Shown: positions 44,781-56,698 of the stretch, piece by piece
Numbering within the stretch: the first letter of the stretch is position 1
How the letters are laid out: each line of letters begins with the position of its first letter
NCBI GenBank assembly: GCA_036924285.1
Contig: JAYKYS010000010.1
Coordinates: 9,647,001 to 9,711,000 of the forward strand
DNA length: 64,000 nucleotides
Source: Asterella californica
Taxonomy: Eukaryota > Streptophyta > Marchantiopsida > Marchantiales > Aytoniaceae
Reading direction: 5' to 3'
The notes under the pieces: model-generated
What the model was told of the DNA's origin: nothing
Databases searched by the model: none
What the model saw: the letters and a program-made list of their open reading frames with translations, nothing else
Made by a program: the position numbers and the translations under genes

Positions 44781-47480
44781 AGCAGCAAAGTTTTGTTCTA
44801 CGTCTGGCTGGGGCACAAGCGATCGCGATATTGCTGAATTTTCCAGATTATCGATGACCAGGGAACTACTTTGCAGGCTCGTCTTATGCAGTCTGGTTGG
44901 TAGATTCTACATGTGCAATTGGCATGGATCCAGGAGAACCGGATTACGTCTGGGTGTGTTCATGTGCAATGCGCTACCATATTTTCCTCTTCCTTTGAAC
45001 AATTGCAACGGCTACTGAAGGAAAAGAAAGAAAGAGCAGAATATATATATACGTAGTCATGTCAGTCAGGATACCAAAAAAGGCAAATGATCATCCCAGC
45101 AAGTTTTGGTATCATTTTGCTTGTTGACTTATCAATATGGTACTAGTGGTAGCTATAGCGCACCATTCCTTTCCGGCTTCTCGTGGATCACCTACGTACG
45201 TGCGTTATGATCGAGTTCATATCAGAGATTTTTGTTCTCTAGCTAGCTCTGTCTAGCTGGGGCAGAAGCGATGTTGTTAGATCCGGACTGTCTCGTCTGT
45301 GTCCTTTATCATAACTGGCAGTCCTCTGCTTAACATTGATATATCTTACAACCAAAACTAGTAGCGGATATACCAGATTGTGTCATGATCACTGATTACT
45401 GTCTATCGGTGTACATTGTCTACAGACTTCTCGATCCCTGGAAGGTTGTCTTTAATCGTAGCCCGAGGTTTCTCATTTCTACATTATACACCATGCAAAT
45501 TGCTCATAACAGGTTTTTAGTAACATCTTCGTTATTTCGCTGACTCACCGGACGCACGTTCATATTCTTGCACACTGAAACCCTTGGGGTTCCTAGAAAT
45601 AGTCTTGGTAATCAGCAGAAACTCATTTTGCGAGATCGTTCTTTGTGAACTAACAAAAGTTAACCGTTAATCCTAAATGCTTTTGCTAATAAAATTGTCT
45701 TGCAAAAATATAATCTATCAAGTAGAGATTGATTTTATATCAATTTCTGTGAAAGCTTTACCATATGTAACTCACTTGAAGAGAAACGGTTGAGAACCCA
45801 TTTCGTGTAAATTCTCTCTATCTTAACGTATAGTGGAATATGCAAACCCATTAATTATGCACTAACCAACACTTTTTGGAAAAAATTAGTTAATAAATTA
45901 ACACACAAGTTATATATTTATTTAAGATCGTTGTCGTGATGTGAATCATTTTACATAGTACATGATTTATCTTTTTACAAAAAGTTAATCTCTCTGAGTG
46001 AAGTTAAGACGTCAAAGAAGTCAATTCTGGAAGTTGTGAACATTGGCGGTTACGGGTTACGCTTCTACTCCGACACTTAAGAGTCAATAGCGGTAGAAGT
46101 TAGCTTGATGTTACTCCTAGTCTTTCATGCATATATTAACACCGTTGTGTTCTACGTTTTAAGTCCAAGTAAACTGATAGTATGCTAGTTATCTTGTTCA
46201 AGCATTTGTGCGCTTGCGCAAGTGACTTCTTACTTGTCGATGATGTTCAATGTACATAACTTAGATTTACCATGTTGATAGAGTTTAAGCTCATGAGTTG
46301 TACTTACGTGTTGCCCATGCACGCTTTTTAGCTTGTTTAAGTTTACTTTCAGGATTGTATCTCGTTTTAGGTAGTTTAAGCTTTATGTTGGCATTTTAGG
46401 GGAGCTAACGTGGTAGCCTATGAGTGAAGTTAAGTTACCACGTGGATTAGGGTACTAGAGGACAACCAAGTGGAGCTATGAACTCCCATTGATCAGTTTT
46501 TGTTTTTTGTAAAACTCTACATTTAGAAACAGAGGTCTAAAGGAGAGTTCGAGCATTTGGTGAAGACACTGCGAAATCTGAGAGCACAGGAAGATAGAGC
46601 TTGTCGTGCCAAGCATTGTCAGTAAACTTTTTGATTGATTTGGAGCAATAAAGAAGGAGTTATGTCCAATTGAAGTTCAGATTGTATCAAAACTGCATCA
46701 CTTTTGTTGGATTTGGGTTTTTCAGTGTCAATTGCAGCAGAATTGAGGAAATCGCTTCAAACCTTCGTGGTTGCGTTTAGTGTCAGTAGGGCTATGACTG
46801 TCCAAAAAGTTTCAAGTCAATTGAATGAGTGAGTAATTCAGAGCGGCCGCTGAAGCAGAGAGGGTCTGAAAAGCTCTCAATCTAGAGCAACAACTTCAGA
46901 GAACGAGATCTGGAATTTTGTGTACAATCAAGAATCTCAACTTCACATGGGTGTTCAGCATCTTGTAGACTCCAAATCCTATAAGAATCTTCGAAAGTGA
47001 TCGAGCTAATTTTCTGTTATAGGTCGAAATAGTTGTCTGAGTACCAAAAACTGCCGTAATATCTTTGACCAGAACTTTTCTGTCCATATCTTGGTGTCAG
47101 AATTTGATCTCAAGCTGAAACTTCGTGTGTGTGCTCAGTGGGGCCTCTTTTACATGTAAGAGAAATTTAGAAGTCTGAACCATCACATTTTCTTCTTCTT
47201 GAGTGTTAAAGTTCACCGTTGGATCCTATTACTATCAGTTAGACCTGAATTTTATTTTCTGAGTAAATTAGATGTTCATACAGACCTGTACGAGTGTTCA
47301 TAATGCTCTGTTGTAACCTGAAAGACCTATTCCTTGAGTGATCCACCACAACCAGAAGCCCAACGTTTCTCTGAGTAGGCACAACATAGCCTTCACGGTC
47401 ATAACACAACCAGAAGGTTTCGCCTTTCTCATGAAAACTCTCACTGCGACATCTGATGCGTCCAATGAGAGCTCTTGAGG
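44781..47480. other. Unassigned DNA, possible LTR upstream of the next element
   Basis: No supported gene. Because a plus-strand gag begins at about 47521, an LTR and primer-binding site may lie in the right part of this stretch, but I could not define ends or find a second copy. Confidence 0.3.
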
Positions 47481-47520
47481 TGATTGATTGATAAGGTTGA
47501 GTTTGCTACAAGGAGAAGAG

Positions 47521-50230
47521 ATGGATCGCAAGAGCGGAGCTGCTGTTGCTGTCTTTGAGGCTAGAGCATCAACGTCTACTGCTGCACCGTCAACTGCACC
47601 TGCGTCTTCTACAATGACATCTGCATCTGGTCTAGACACGGTTGAGATCTTGAAGACCCTTGTGGTCCTGGTCCAACAACATCAGATCGTTGGAGGGTGT
47701 GAGTTAAAGTCCACCTAGGCTTTGCAAGCTATTGTGAACAGATGTGGAAAGTTTGAAAGTAGAGATATTTCTAGATATTGCGTGAGTATAGAGGAGAGAT
47801 GGAACTGGTTAGAGTTATTGATGCTGAGATGATAGCAAGTTTTGAATCAACTGTCATTCCTAAGTTGCGGGACCAAGTTAGGGATGTACAGAGAAGAAAT
47901 CTTAGAATCTGGATGAGTTTTGAGCGATCTCTTCGAGAAGAGTTTCTTGAAGAAGATTTCAGAGAGAGTTACTAAGAGGACGTTTCTGGATTGGGTTGAG
48001 CAGCAACCTGGTCGTATGATGAGCCTGAATGAGTTGTTGAGAGAGTTTGATCGGAGATTCCGACAACTTTCAACTCTTGAGCGCATAACCTCAGATGTTA
48101 AGAGAACAGAGCTTTTCCTGCAAGCTACTGATGATGTTACGGCAGATAGATTATGCTTCATGTTAGCAGATCGATCGGCTGAAGGAGGTGTTACTATGGA
48201 TTGGGGGAGAGTTGAGGATGTTGTGACTGTACTGACGAGGCAGAGGAGGAGAAGAGTGGATGTGGGAGGACGTCCGCTTGTAAAAGTGGTCACTCAATCT
48301 TATGCTGCTCCTCAAGTACAGCAGTCTTTGGCCCTTGCTCCGAGACCTGTTGTCCCCGTTGCAATTCCTTTGATGTCAATTGTGTCTGTTCCTGCACAAA
48401 GGACACATGTTCAGAGACCTGCGGAGAACCATGGTCAGCAGAATCAGATTGAAGATCTTATCCGGCAGATGCGAGAACTGAAGATGGAGCTAGCTGGCTT
48501 GCAGAAGGAGACTGTCAAGAGCTCACAACTGCTTTGCGAGATGGTGTGGTTCGCTATCAGAACGGTAGGCTGCACCTTTCTTCTACTGGAGAGCCGTTGA
48601 GCACGCAATTTGGGCGAGAAGGCATGAGGAGTCTATCTCAGATAGATGTAGATAGACACGTTCATTGGCAAGATGCTTTTGTGGAGGAAAAGAGGCGACG
48701 AGAAGCCTATGAACTTGATACTGGAGTTCCTGAGAAGACTGGAGATAGACGGAGGGTCCTTCTCAAGCTCCTTCACCTACACCAGGTCCGATGGAGGACG
48801 TGCAAAGATCCCAACAAGAGCCAACGGTGGTTGGAAGGAGGTTTACTGACCAAGAGAAAGAGAAAGGACAGGCCTACAAGTTGATGGCTGATATTGAAAC
48901 TTCTACTGATCTAAAGAGCATCTTGGAGCAAAAGATACTGGATGCACGAATCGAGTTTTCTCTTCGGGAAGTTCTTGGTATTGCAAAGAGGGAGTTTCAC
49001 GAACTGATCATCGACATCATCAAACGCAAGAGACAGGTGATGTCTGGACAAGTAGAAAGTCAAATGATAGATTTGGTAGGAGCTTTTGTGAATGATGCAG
49101 AGTTTGGAAAGGTGTATTTTCAGGAAGCTGATGACCATGGCTACCAGCAAGAAGCGTTAGTTGTTGGTACCAACACTATTGAGTTCGACGATGGGGAAGC
49201 TGGCGAGGAGAGTCCAGCTAGTGATAGTGACTTCAGAAAAAGACATTGGGCTCGTGCTACAACTGTTACACGAGTTCGCCTTGGGGGTTTATCTGAACCT
49301 GTTGCTGCCTCGGTTGATCACGGATCTGAGATCAACATCATGTCACGGGAGGTGTATGAGAGAGATCAGTGGCCTATCGAGCTGAACCATGATTGGGTGT
49401 TACGTGCTGCAAACAACCAGAAAGATGAGCTATACGACACTTGTCCTAACGTGAAAGTGAAGATAGGTGATGTGAATGTAGATCAACACTTCTTCGTGCA
49501 ATCTTCTACTTCATATCTTGTGATTCTTGGTAAGCTTTATATCACTGCGGTTAGAATGGAGACCAAGGTGATGGATGACAGATCTCATTACGCTAGAATC
49601 CATAGTCCAGATGATAGACGTTCTGTGTAGTTTTTGACCGTTCGTACAAACCATGAACGAAACCGATAGACTTTGAGAGATTCTCCTATCTGTAGGAGTA
49701 AAGGTTTTCTGAAACCACTCTTGTAAGACGGGATAGCAAGAGTAAAGGATCTATTGCTACTATGATCCCGCTTGAGCAGCTTGAGAGATCAAAGGAAGCT
49801 GGTGAAGAGGCTGCTCAAGATTCAGAAAGTAGCTGTACTATACATAGTTGGAAATCTAGTATGATGACTTTCAGTTCTGATGATTGGAGTGAGTTACGCG
49901 GGTAGAGGATTTGACTGAGAAGAGTAGAAGACAGATGGAGAAGTACGCAGCAAATCTGCGCTGTACAGGAGTTCTGAAAGAAGAAGAGACGATTTCTGGT
50001 GTTTATGAGGAGTTTGTAGATCTATGTACAGTCTTTTGTCCGTTGGCTGGATGATGTAGATAAGTTGATGGGGCAGACGAGAGGTAAGGTGGGATCCTCA
50101 TCCATTCTCGTGAAGTCTATGAGGAGATTGTCTCGTCCTTGTGGTATCATCCTCATCCGGGACTAGAGAATGGATGGAAGGATGCAATCTGTTGGTGTGG
50201 CTCTCAGCAGGAAGCGGAAGTACACGCCAA
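47521..50230 (+). pseudogene. Degenerate LTR-retrotransposon gag-protease region
   Basis: The gag ATG is at 47521. Stops at 47716 and 47972 and frame changes break it. The best-preserved gag stretch (47920-48530) contains RTFLDWVEQQPGRMMSLNEL, LLREFDRRFRQLSTLER, KRTELFLQATDD and VGGRPLVKV, matching the minus-strand gag at 50.6-51.5 kb. The zinc-knuckle segment of that relative is absent here; the frame shifts around 48530 into LRDGVVRYQNGRLHL. A 279-codon ORF (48791-49630) carries the retropepsin-like SVDHGSEINIMS and ends in SYLVILGKLYI. Decayed pol sequence continues (GWKDAICWCGSQQEAEVHA, about 50150-50215) to a junction with the opposing element near 50230-50290. RT is absent. Confidence 0.85.
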
Positions 50231-50287
50231 GTATAAAGCTGTAGATATGGCAGATGACCACAATCCACTTGGCTCAACTTGTCCGTT

Positions 50288-51517
50288 AAAACCTCTCTCA
50301 GCTTGATCCTCAACCCTTGTGCCATAAGTTCCAGCTTCCACCATTGCGACTGCTTGCGCTGATAGGTGGTCCTCAACCAACTTCTTCATCCCTCCTCTAC
50401 CAAAGTTGGTCTGAAGAAGTGCACCAGTATCCCTCAACGTTACCTTCCCATCCTTCCAGAAGATCACTCCTTGCTGTAGAATATCAGTGAACTCCTTGTA
50501 ATCTCTGCGTGGATGATCAGTACGATCGCACCAGATACACCGCTGGATCCAGCCTTGCTTCTCAACCGGTCTTGTTCCGCTTGTAGATCCCTTCTCTTCC
50601 AATCTTGTAAGCTTGATCTGCAGATCTCACATTCCACGCAAAATCTCCTCAAAGTTTGAATCATCCTTCTTCGGAGATACCATAGATGCCTGAACAACTG
50701 GAACAACTGGAACAACTGGAGCAACTGGTACTACTTGTCTAGCAACAGGAACCACTGGTTGGACAACAGGAACAAGTGTTACAGCTGTAGGCGTTGGTGC
50801 CAGTCTCCTAACATGAACCTTTTCTCGTCTCCGCTCTCTCTTGGTAAGCAGACCAACAGCTTCCTGAACCTTCTTCCAGCTGCTGGTCAATCCATCGTCC
50901 TCCTCCCAGTCTTCCAGAAGTACCTCTAGCTTCTCCTGCAACTTCTCATCTGCAGCTCGAAGAAATAATTCTGTCTTGTTGGACTGCAGAGTCAACTTCT
51001 CCATCCTAGTCAGTCGTGAAAACTGCTTCTCAAACTCCCTGAGCAACTCAGTAGCTTGTAGACCCTTCCTTGGTTGCTCAACCCACTCCAAGAATGACTT
51101 CTTGGTGACTCGATCAGAGTCCTCCAAGAAGTACTCATCCATCAAGGCACGAGCAAACGTCTCCCAATCCTTGTTAAAATGCTTCGTTAGCATTTTAACA
51201 TGATCCCTAATCTCTGGAGCTGATGCTAACTCAAACGTCTCAATCATCTCATCTTCTGAGACCCGGTTCAGCTCCATCTCCTTCACATAATGTCTCAGAT
51301 ATCTCGAGACATCTCTCTCATCAAACTGGTCAATCCTACCGACCACCGCTTGTAGCGCCTTTGTTGCCAAAGCTTCCTTCCGCTCATCAGACTGTTGCTG
51401 CCGTAAGAACATAATGAAAGCTTGGAACATCGATGCAGTCGCCGGATCCAACTGCACCTTCGGCAACCCACCTGAACCACTAGCTCTATCTCCATCATCT
51501 TTCTCATCCCCACTCAT
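50288..51517 (-). pseudogene. gag of a related LTR retrotransposon, opposite strand
   Basis: An intact gag frame of about 296 codons runs from the ATG at 51515-51517 to 50627. It contains YLRHYVKEMELNRVSEDEMI, KKSFLEWVEQPRKGLQ, LLREFEKQFSRLTRMEK, SNKTELFLRAADEK and a valine/proline-rich tail. In another frame the sequence continues as QRCIWCDRTDHPRRDYKEF, a CCHC zinc knuckle whose last cysteine is replaced by aspartate or tyrosine. It then reads LRDTGALLQTNFGRGGMKKL before breaking off near 50288. LTR family A lies about 80 bp upstream. Protease and pol are missing: the element is truncated where it meets the plus-strand element. Confidence 0.85.
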
Positions 51518-51598
51518 GACTGCCAATCTCTTCTTCAAAGTTCACACACAGAAGAAATCTCCACCCCAGACCTTCACGTCGAGTTCACCACCGTATCG

Positions 51599-52960
51599 TG
51601 TCGGATTGTGCGTGAAGGATGTCCAAGAAAACGCGAGGTTCCTGGCTGTGGAGATGTTGTGTGCTGAAACAGAGACAAGACAGAGAAAAACAACCACGAA
51701 AACGAACGCTGCGATATATACACTCCAAATGTATGTACACTGTCGGTTCTTTTTCCTAAGAGCACAAAACTGAGAACCAGACCAGAGCAGACTGTAACTT
51801 GCTTCAAAAGCCTCTGAAACAGCCCTTGAACCACAACCCTGATCCAAAACCACCGAAGCGTAGCTCAAAGCAAGAGAAACTTCTCTTTGCTAACAAACAG
51901 AGCCACAGCAATATCACGCGATCCAACCCCAAGTCCAAACCACATCCATGTATAAGCTCTTAGCTAAAGCTAGCTACCCACAAGCTGTATACAACCAACC
52001 AGAACTCTATCGAACTCAAAAGAGCAAAACCCATAGCGAAGAAACCGAAAAAGATCTATCTGTGGACTTCCTTCTTTTGCTGAACGGACTTCAGATGTCG
52101 ATAGGGTTTCCTCCGCTGACTCCGTTAACCCAGGAAACCTTCAGATCCGACTCCCAACAGCCGAGATATCGACGATTTTCGGTCGCAGGTGACCGAACCT
52201 TCAAAAATTCCTCCCTGCGGCTTAAAACCGCACACACCGCACAAACGGATAGTCTAAACTGATATCCGTCTTCCCTGGCAGATAGATCTAGCTACCCTGA
52301 ACCCAACAAGACTCCAAACAGGTCGTTTGGAGTTCCCCTTGCAAAACCACGCAAGAAATTTGGTCGCAGGTTGCAAAAAACTGACGTAAATCAGCTCCCT
52401 GTGGCTCAAACTTGCTCACCACACCCAAACCAACAATCCAATTCACGTACAGTCTTCTCCTATGCATACATGAGGACTCCCTGATCGCGTAGGCACCAAG
52501 AACGAAGAGCTTGGCTCACCGATCGCGAAGAACAATCCAATCTAAGGTCGTAGGCGATGAAAAACCTGACGCGAGCGCTTCTCTGGGAGCCAATTTCACT
52601 CAGAACTCCCAAACCGCCCGATGAAAACTCGTATCGTCTTCAATTTCCTGAAGAACTCGTTGTTCTGATCCCGATGGATCCAAGGACAGCAAGTTTGGAC
52701 TCCGGAACGGTCCGAACGGTCCAACTCTCCTTCACAAGTAACTGAAAACTCCAAATCTGCTTCCTGCGTCTCAATTTCTCCCAGAACACAACCCCCGATC
52801 CGTCTCTTCAAGAATTGTCTTAACATGTGCGTAGCTTGCACAGATATGAACCCGATGACACCTTGCGCGCGTGTATTGGACTTCTCAATTCTCTAAAACG
52901 TCCACCGACAGGTCGCAAGAACAAGCAAGCCCCTTAAGCAGCCCCCTTACAACAGTCTCT
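51599..52960 (-). mobile_element. LTR of family A, 5' LTR of the minus-strand gag element
   Basis: Starts with TG at 51599 (the end next to gag) and matches 32632-33255 over its first 620 bp or so. A TATA-like atatatacactcc lies on the expected side. The outer end is uncertain; CA-ending candidates occur around 52.9-53.0 kb. Position and orientation fit a 5' LTR for the gag ORF at 50627-51517. Confidence 0.7.
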
Positions 52961-53049
52961 ATACGTACGAAATTCTCACAATAATAATGAAGCAGGCCCC
53001 TTACGTCTTTGATATAACGCTTGAAGCCTCAAATACCCAATCAGCAAGT

Positions 53050-53390
53050 AAACTAGGGCTTAGCTTGATTTTGCCTTCTTTCGAGTCACATAACTTCTTC
53101 ACTAGATGTCAAAACGAAGTAAACAAAATGCCCATGGAAAGCTGACAACGAGCTCTACCCATCTATGTGATGAAAGTGAAGATCCGAAGTTGTGCCAAAA
53201 ACCCGTAAGCTGGGGCTTAGCTTGTTTTCTCCATCTTTCGAGTCCTGTAACTTCTCCACTAGGCGTTCAAACGAAGTAGATGAAGTGCTTATGGAAAGCT
53301 GACAAGGAGCTCTACCCATCTATGCGATGAAAATGGAGATCCGAAATGATGCCAAAAGTCCGTAAGCTAAGGCATAGCTTGTCTTTCTCA
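53050..53390. repeat. Tandem repeat, unit about 159 bp, two copies plus part of a third
   Basis: Units start ggcttagcttg near 53054 and 53213 and share ctttcgagtc, acttcttcactag / acttctccactag, aaacgaagta, atggaaagctgacaa, gagctctacccatctatg, gatccgaa and ccgtaagct. A third, partial unit begins ggcatagcttg at 53371. Confidence 0.9.
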
Positions 53391-53399
53391 TGAGTGTCT

Positions 53400-54600
53400 T
53401 TGGAGCGACAAGCATCGAAGTCTAAATTTCATATAGGAGCTGGTCCACGACACGACAACGTGCAATGAAAGAGGAAAGGATACCAGAAGAGCGACTTCAT
53501 ATTTTCGGTTCGAGAAAAAACGTTCTAGGTAATAGTTAATACAAGTCTTAAGCTGTGAAAAGTGCAAAAGAGAGAAATCTGTCGATTCTAGCTCATGATT
53601 CGGACTCATGATCTGGCAGCGTAAGTGCGTAGGTGTTCATGAGTACTATAGTTTTGATCATCATTCACAAAAAATGGAGTTGTACAGAGAAGTTAGTGCA
53701 GGAAAAGCTAGTAAAGAATGTACAGAAATCTTTCCTTAAGGATATGTACCAACTGTATTTCCTTTTTGGACGGAAACAGATGCCATCCCAGTGATAGGGC
53801 GCCCACCTAGGAGGAAAGTGATCTCAGGATCAATTCCCCCTGGTCTGTGTTTCCTATTCCGGCATGTTGGCCTCTCGGAAGAGAGTCTATGTTGGATATG
53901 CAACCACGTCCTGCATATCTAGAGGCAGGAGATCAATATCTCTCTTAATCGTGGGCTTCCTGATCTAAGCCTCCGCATGCCACCTTGAATATACCATCAG
54001 AGATACCTGGTGCGCATATGGAGGGGCTGTAAGCCTTGTGAGATGATCTCATAAGTGTTGAGGCTTCGGCCTACATTGGATGGCTTGTGAGTATATTCAA
54101 GGTGGCATCAAGATGGCATCGAGAGCCGGAAAACTTTTATTAATTAAGGGTTTAGCTTAGCAGGGGATCTGCTTACTTGATAAGTACGTCTAGTTATAAG
54201 GACCCTAGCTTAGTAGAGGTGTTAGGGTTGGAAAAACACAATCGATGTCGCGTGAAGGGGATATTCTACTTTTTGCTCAAGTGGAAGCCGTTAGGACGCG
54301 CAGGAGGAGCCAGAGACTGAGAGGATCAATTTTCTGAAAGATTTTCAGTTGGAAGGTGGCCGCAGAGAGAGAATTAAGAGTTAGGGAGCTTGAATTTATC
54401 TATTAGATTGTTTGGAGATGAATCTGATGAACAGAGAGCAGAATTGAGAGCAGAACAGAGGCGCGCAAGAGTGAGAGGAGAGATTTTTGACAATTGAAGA
54501 CTTTGATGGTGGAGTCGATACTGAAATAAAGTTTATTGAATCTTGAAAGGCGTATATGTGTGTATCTAAGTGTTTGATTTGTATTTCGTGGACGCAAGAG
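53400..54600 (-). mobile_element. LTR-retrotransposon family B, minus-strand copy
   Basis: Inverted counterpart of 38216-39690, with the same order of shared words. On the minus strand it ends in ttttttct followed by an ATG (about 53495) opening MKSLFWYPF, a degenerate gag start. With the plus-strand copy it forms a widely spaced inverted pair about 14 kb apart. Confidence 0.6.
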
Positions 54601-54889
54601 ACCGAATTTTGAGTTCCCATTGCCTGCAACAATCTGTTTTCTTTTTGATCATTCTCTTGATCAATCACAGTCAGGAGGTCCACCCTCCTCAAGAAAGACT
54701 CTCGCCACGACAGCGTGCAGTGGTGCATCGCGATCAGTGCAAATTGACATCGTGGTTTCTTGTGTACATCATGGTTTTTTAACATGGCAAACACGAAGAA
54801 GAAAGGGTCAGCCAATCTAGAAACTTTTCGTGTGATACGAGAAGAAAGACCTTTTCTTGTGTACTACACGATCGAATAAAGTGATACTG

Positions 54890-55900
54890 AATGGATAAGG
54901 ATGATATATAACGAGCGGTGAACGGAGTAGATGAAGAGACGGTAGAGAAGTTGGGCTTGTGGATAGCGTTATCCTTTGATTTTGCTCGTCCAGATGTAAG
55001 TTATATCTTTTTTCTTATGTGTTTTTATGCTCTACTTTTTTCTGCTTTTCTCTATGTCCGAGGGATAGTGTTGGATCCGATGTTTAGTTCATATATCGTA
55101 GCTGAGTTTTGGTCTTTTCTAAATGAATATTATGAATGACAGGTTGGTTCGTGTAAAGCATTTTACATTCTTATGATCCTGAAACTCGGATTGCCAAGGT
55201 GGGGTCAACTGAGATCCAGTTCACTCTCGAACTCATCAGGGAAGCTTTTGCAATCCCTTCTGATGTTACTCCAATGTCATCGTTTGTAAGACATGTGCAA
55301 ATTGAAGACTGGTTTCCAGATTATGACAGAGTAGGAAAGCGCTATTTCGCTAGAGAATGTGCTTATCCTGGGTGGAGAGCCGTGTTTCAGTGTCTCAATG
55401 CTGTTTTTCTTGCGAGGAAGAGACCTAAAGCTGTTACATGGCAGTTGGCGTTATATGTCAAATCAAAAGTCGAAAGTCTGGAGGTAGATTTCGATTGGGC
55501 ATAGCTGATGTTGGAGAACTTGGAAGGAGAGATTTACATGTTCAGAAACAGGTGAAGCAACAGAAGAAAAGTGGAACCGTCAAGACATTTTTGAGGATGG
55601 CTCTAACTCACATCATGATTCATGTGAGAATCTCTCGAGAAGAAGTGTTTGTGTCAGTCTCATTGGAGCGATCTCAACCTGAAAACGACCTAAGGCAAAC
55701 TGAAGTCCTCATACATGTCATCGTCAGAGAAATTGAAGTCCCAGAAGAGCAAACTCAACCTGAAGCCGAAGATCAAACTCAACCTGAAGCCGACATCGGA
55801 CAAACTCAAGGACGAGAGAATGATTTCACAGATACTGTTTTCGGTTTGTCCCAAGCCTGGGACCTCAGGTCCCCACTCTGACGATTTCTTGGGCTTAGAT
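54890..55900 (+). pseudogene. Retroelement-associated ORF, decayed, function unknown
   Basis: Frames at 54918-55139, 55199-55504 and 55438-55881 look like parts of one ORF broken by stops and shifts. The central part reads FTLELIREAFAIPSDV, then FARECAYPGWRAVFQCLNAV and WQLALYVKSKV. That style of sequence recalls ORFs found beside plant transposons, but I cannot name a family with confidence. The last part has two imperfect QTQPEA peptide repeats, from a short tandem duplication near 55745-55800. It may be the 5' part of the coiled-coil/phosphatase gene that follows on the same strand. Confidence 0.4.
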
Positions 55901-56109
55901 AGGGTGCTAGGCTGAGGGAATGCTCTGGAAGTTACATCTGACTTGCTGATTTCTGCTGTCTTCCTGCTCGCTTTCTTCTCTGTCAGTTTTTTTGTGCTTT
56001 TCATCATTTTGAAACTCCTTGGGAGGTTTCGTAGGGACTAGTATCCTTCTTGCAGCGCCTGATTACATATTCTTACCCATTTGATAACATATTCTTAACT
56101 TGTTGCAGT

Positions 56110-56500
56110 ACTTTTTGGTCGCACTGAGTCGTTTCACGCACTGGGTATAAGAGTGTATAAAGCATTGAGTTTTGTTTGCGAGTCGCACTGAGTCTAAGGG
56201 TGTATAACACACTGAGTGCGTTCAAGAGTATGGGGTACTCTTCTCGATCGCACTGAGTGCAACCAAGACACACTTTGCAAAAGATAGTTGTTTAGTTTCT
56301 TCGATCGCACTGAGTGCGCTTTCGAACGTAGTGAGTGCGACCTACGCGTACTTCGCTTAAGGTTGAGGATAAACTTTCTTCGATCACATTGAGTGTATTT
56401 TCGGATCACATTGAGTGCGATCTACGTGCACTCAGTGCGTCCTAAGCATAGATTGCATTGAGTGCGCTCAGTGCGTCATGATTGTGGGTCGCACTGAGTG
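56110..56500. repeat. Array of GCACTGAGTGC-type words
   Basis: At least ten occurrences of (t)cgcactgagtg or close variants (acattgagtg, acgtagtgagtg) at irregular 15-50 bp spacing. The word gcactgagtgc is a near-palindrome. Several copies are preceded by cgatc or ttcgatc. Confidence 0.9.
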
Positions 56501-56698
56501 CGTAATAGACCTTGTTTGACTCTTGTAAACACTGTCTTTTTTTTTCACTTGTACAGGATCATCTGGAGATAGATCACATCACATGCGTCTTGCCGAGGAA
56601 GAGGTGGACATGTGTCCCGCTGAGAAGAAGTTGACATGCGTCTTGCTAAGAAGAAGACGAAAGAGGAAGAAATTGACATATGTCTGTCGAGCAAGAGG

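Noticed and set aside
56110..56500. CRISPR-like appearance of repeated words
   Set aside because: Spacing is irregular, repeat units are only about 11 bp, and the genome is eukaryotic. It is a degenerate word array.
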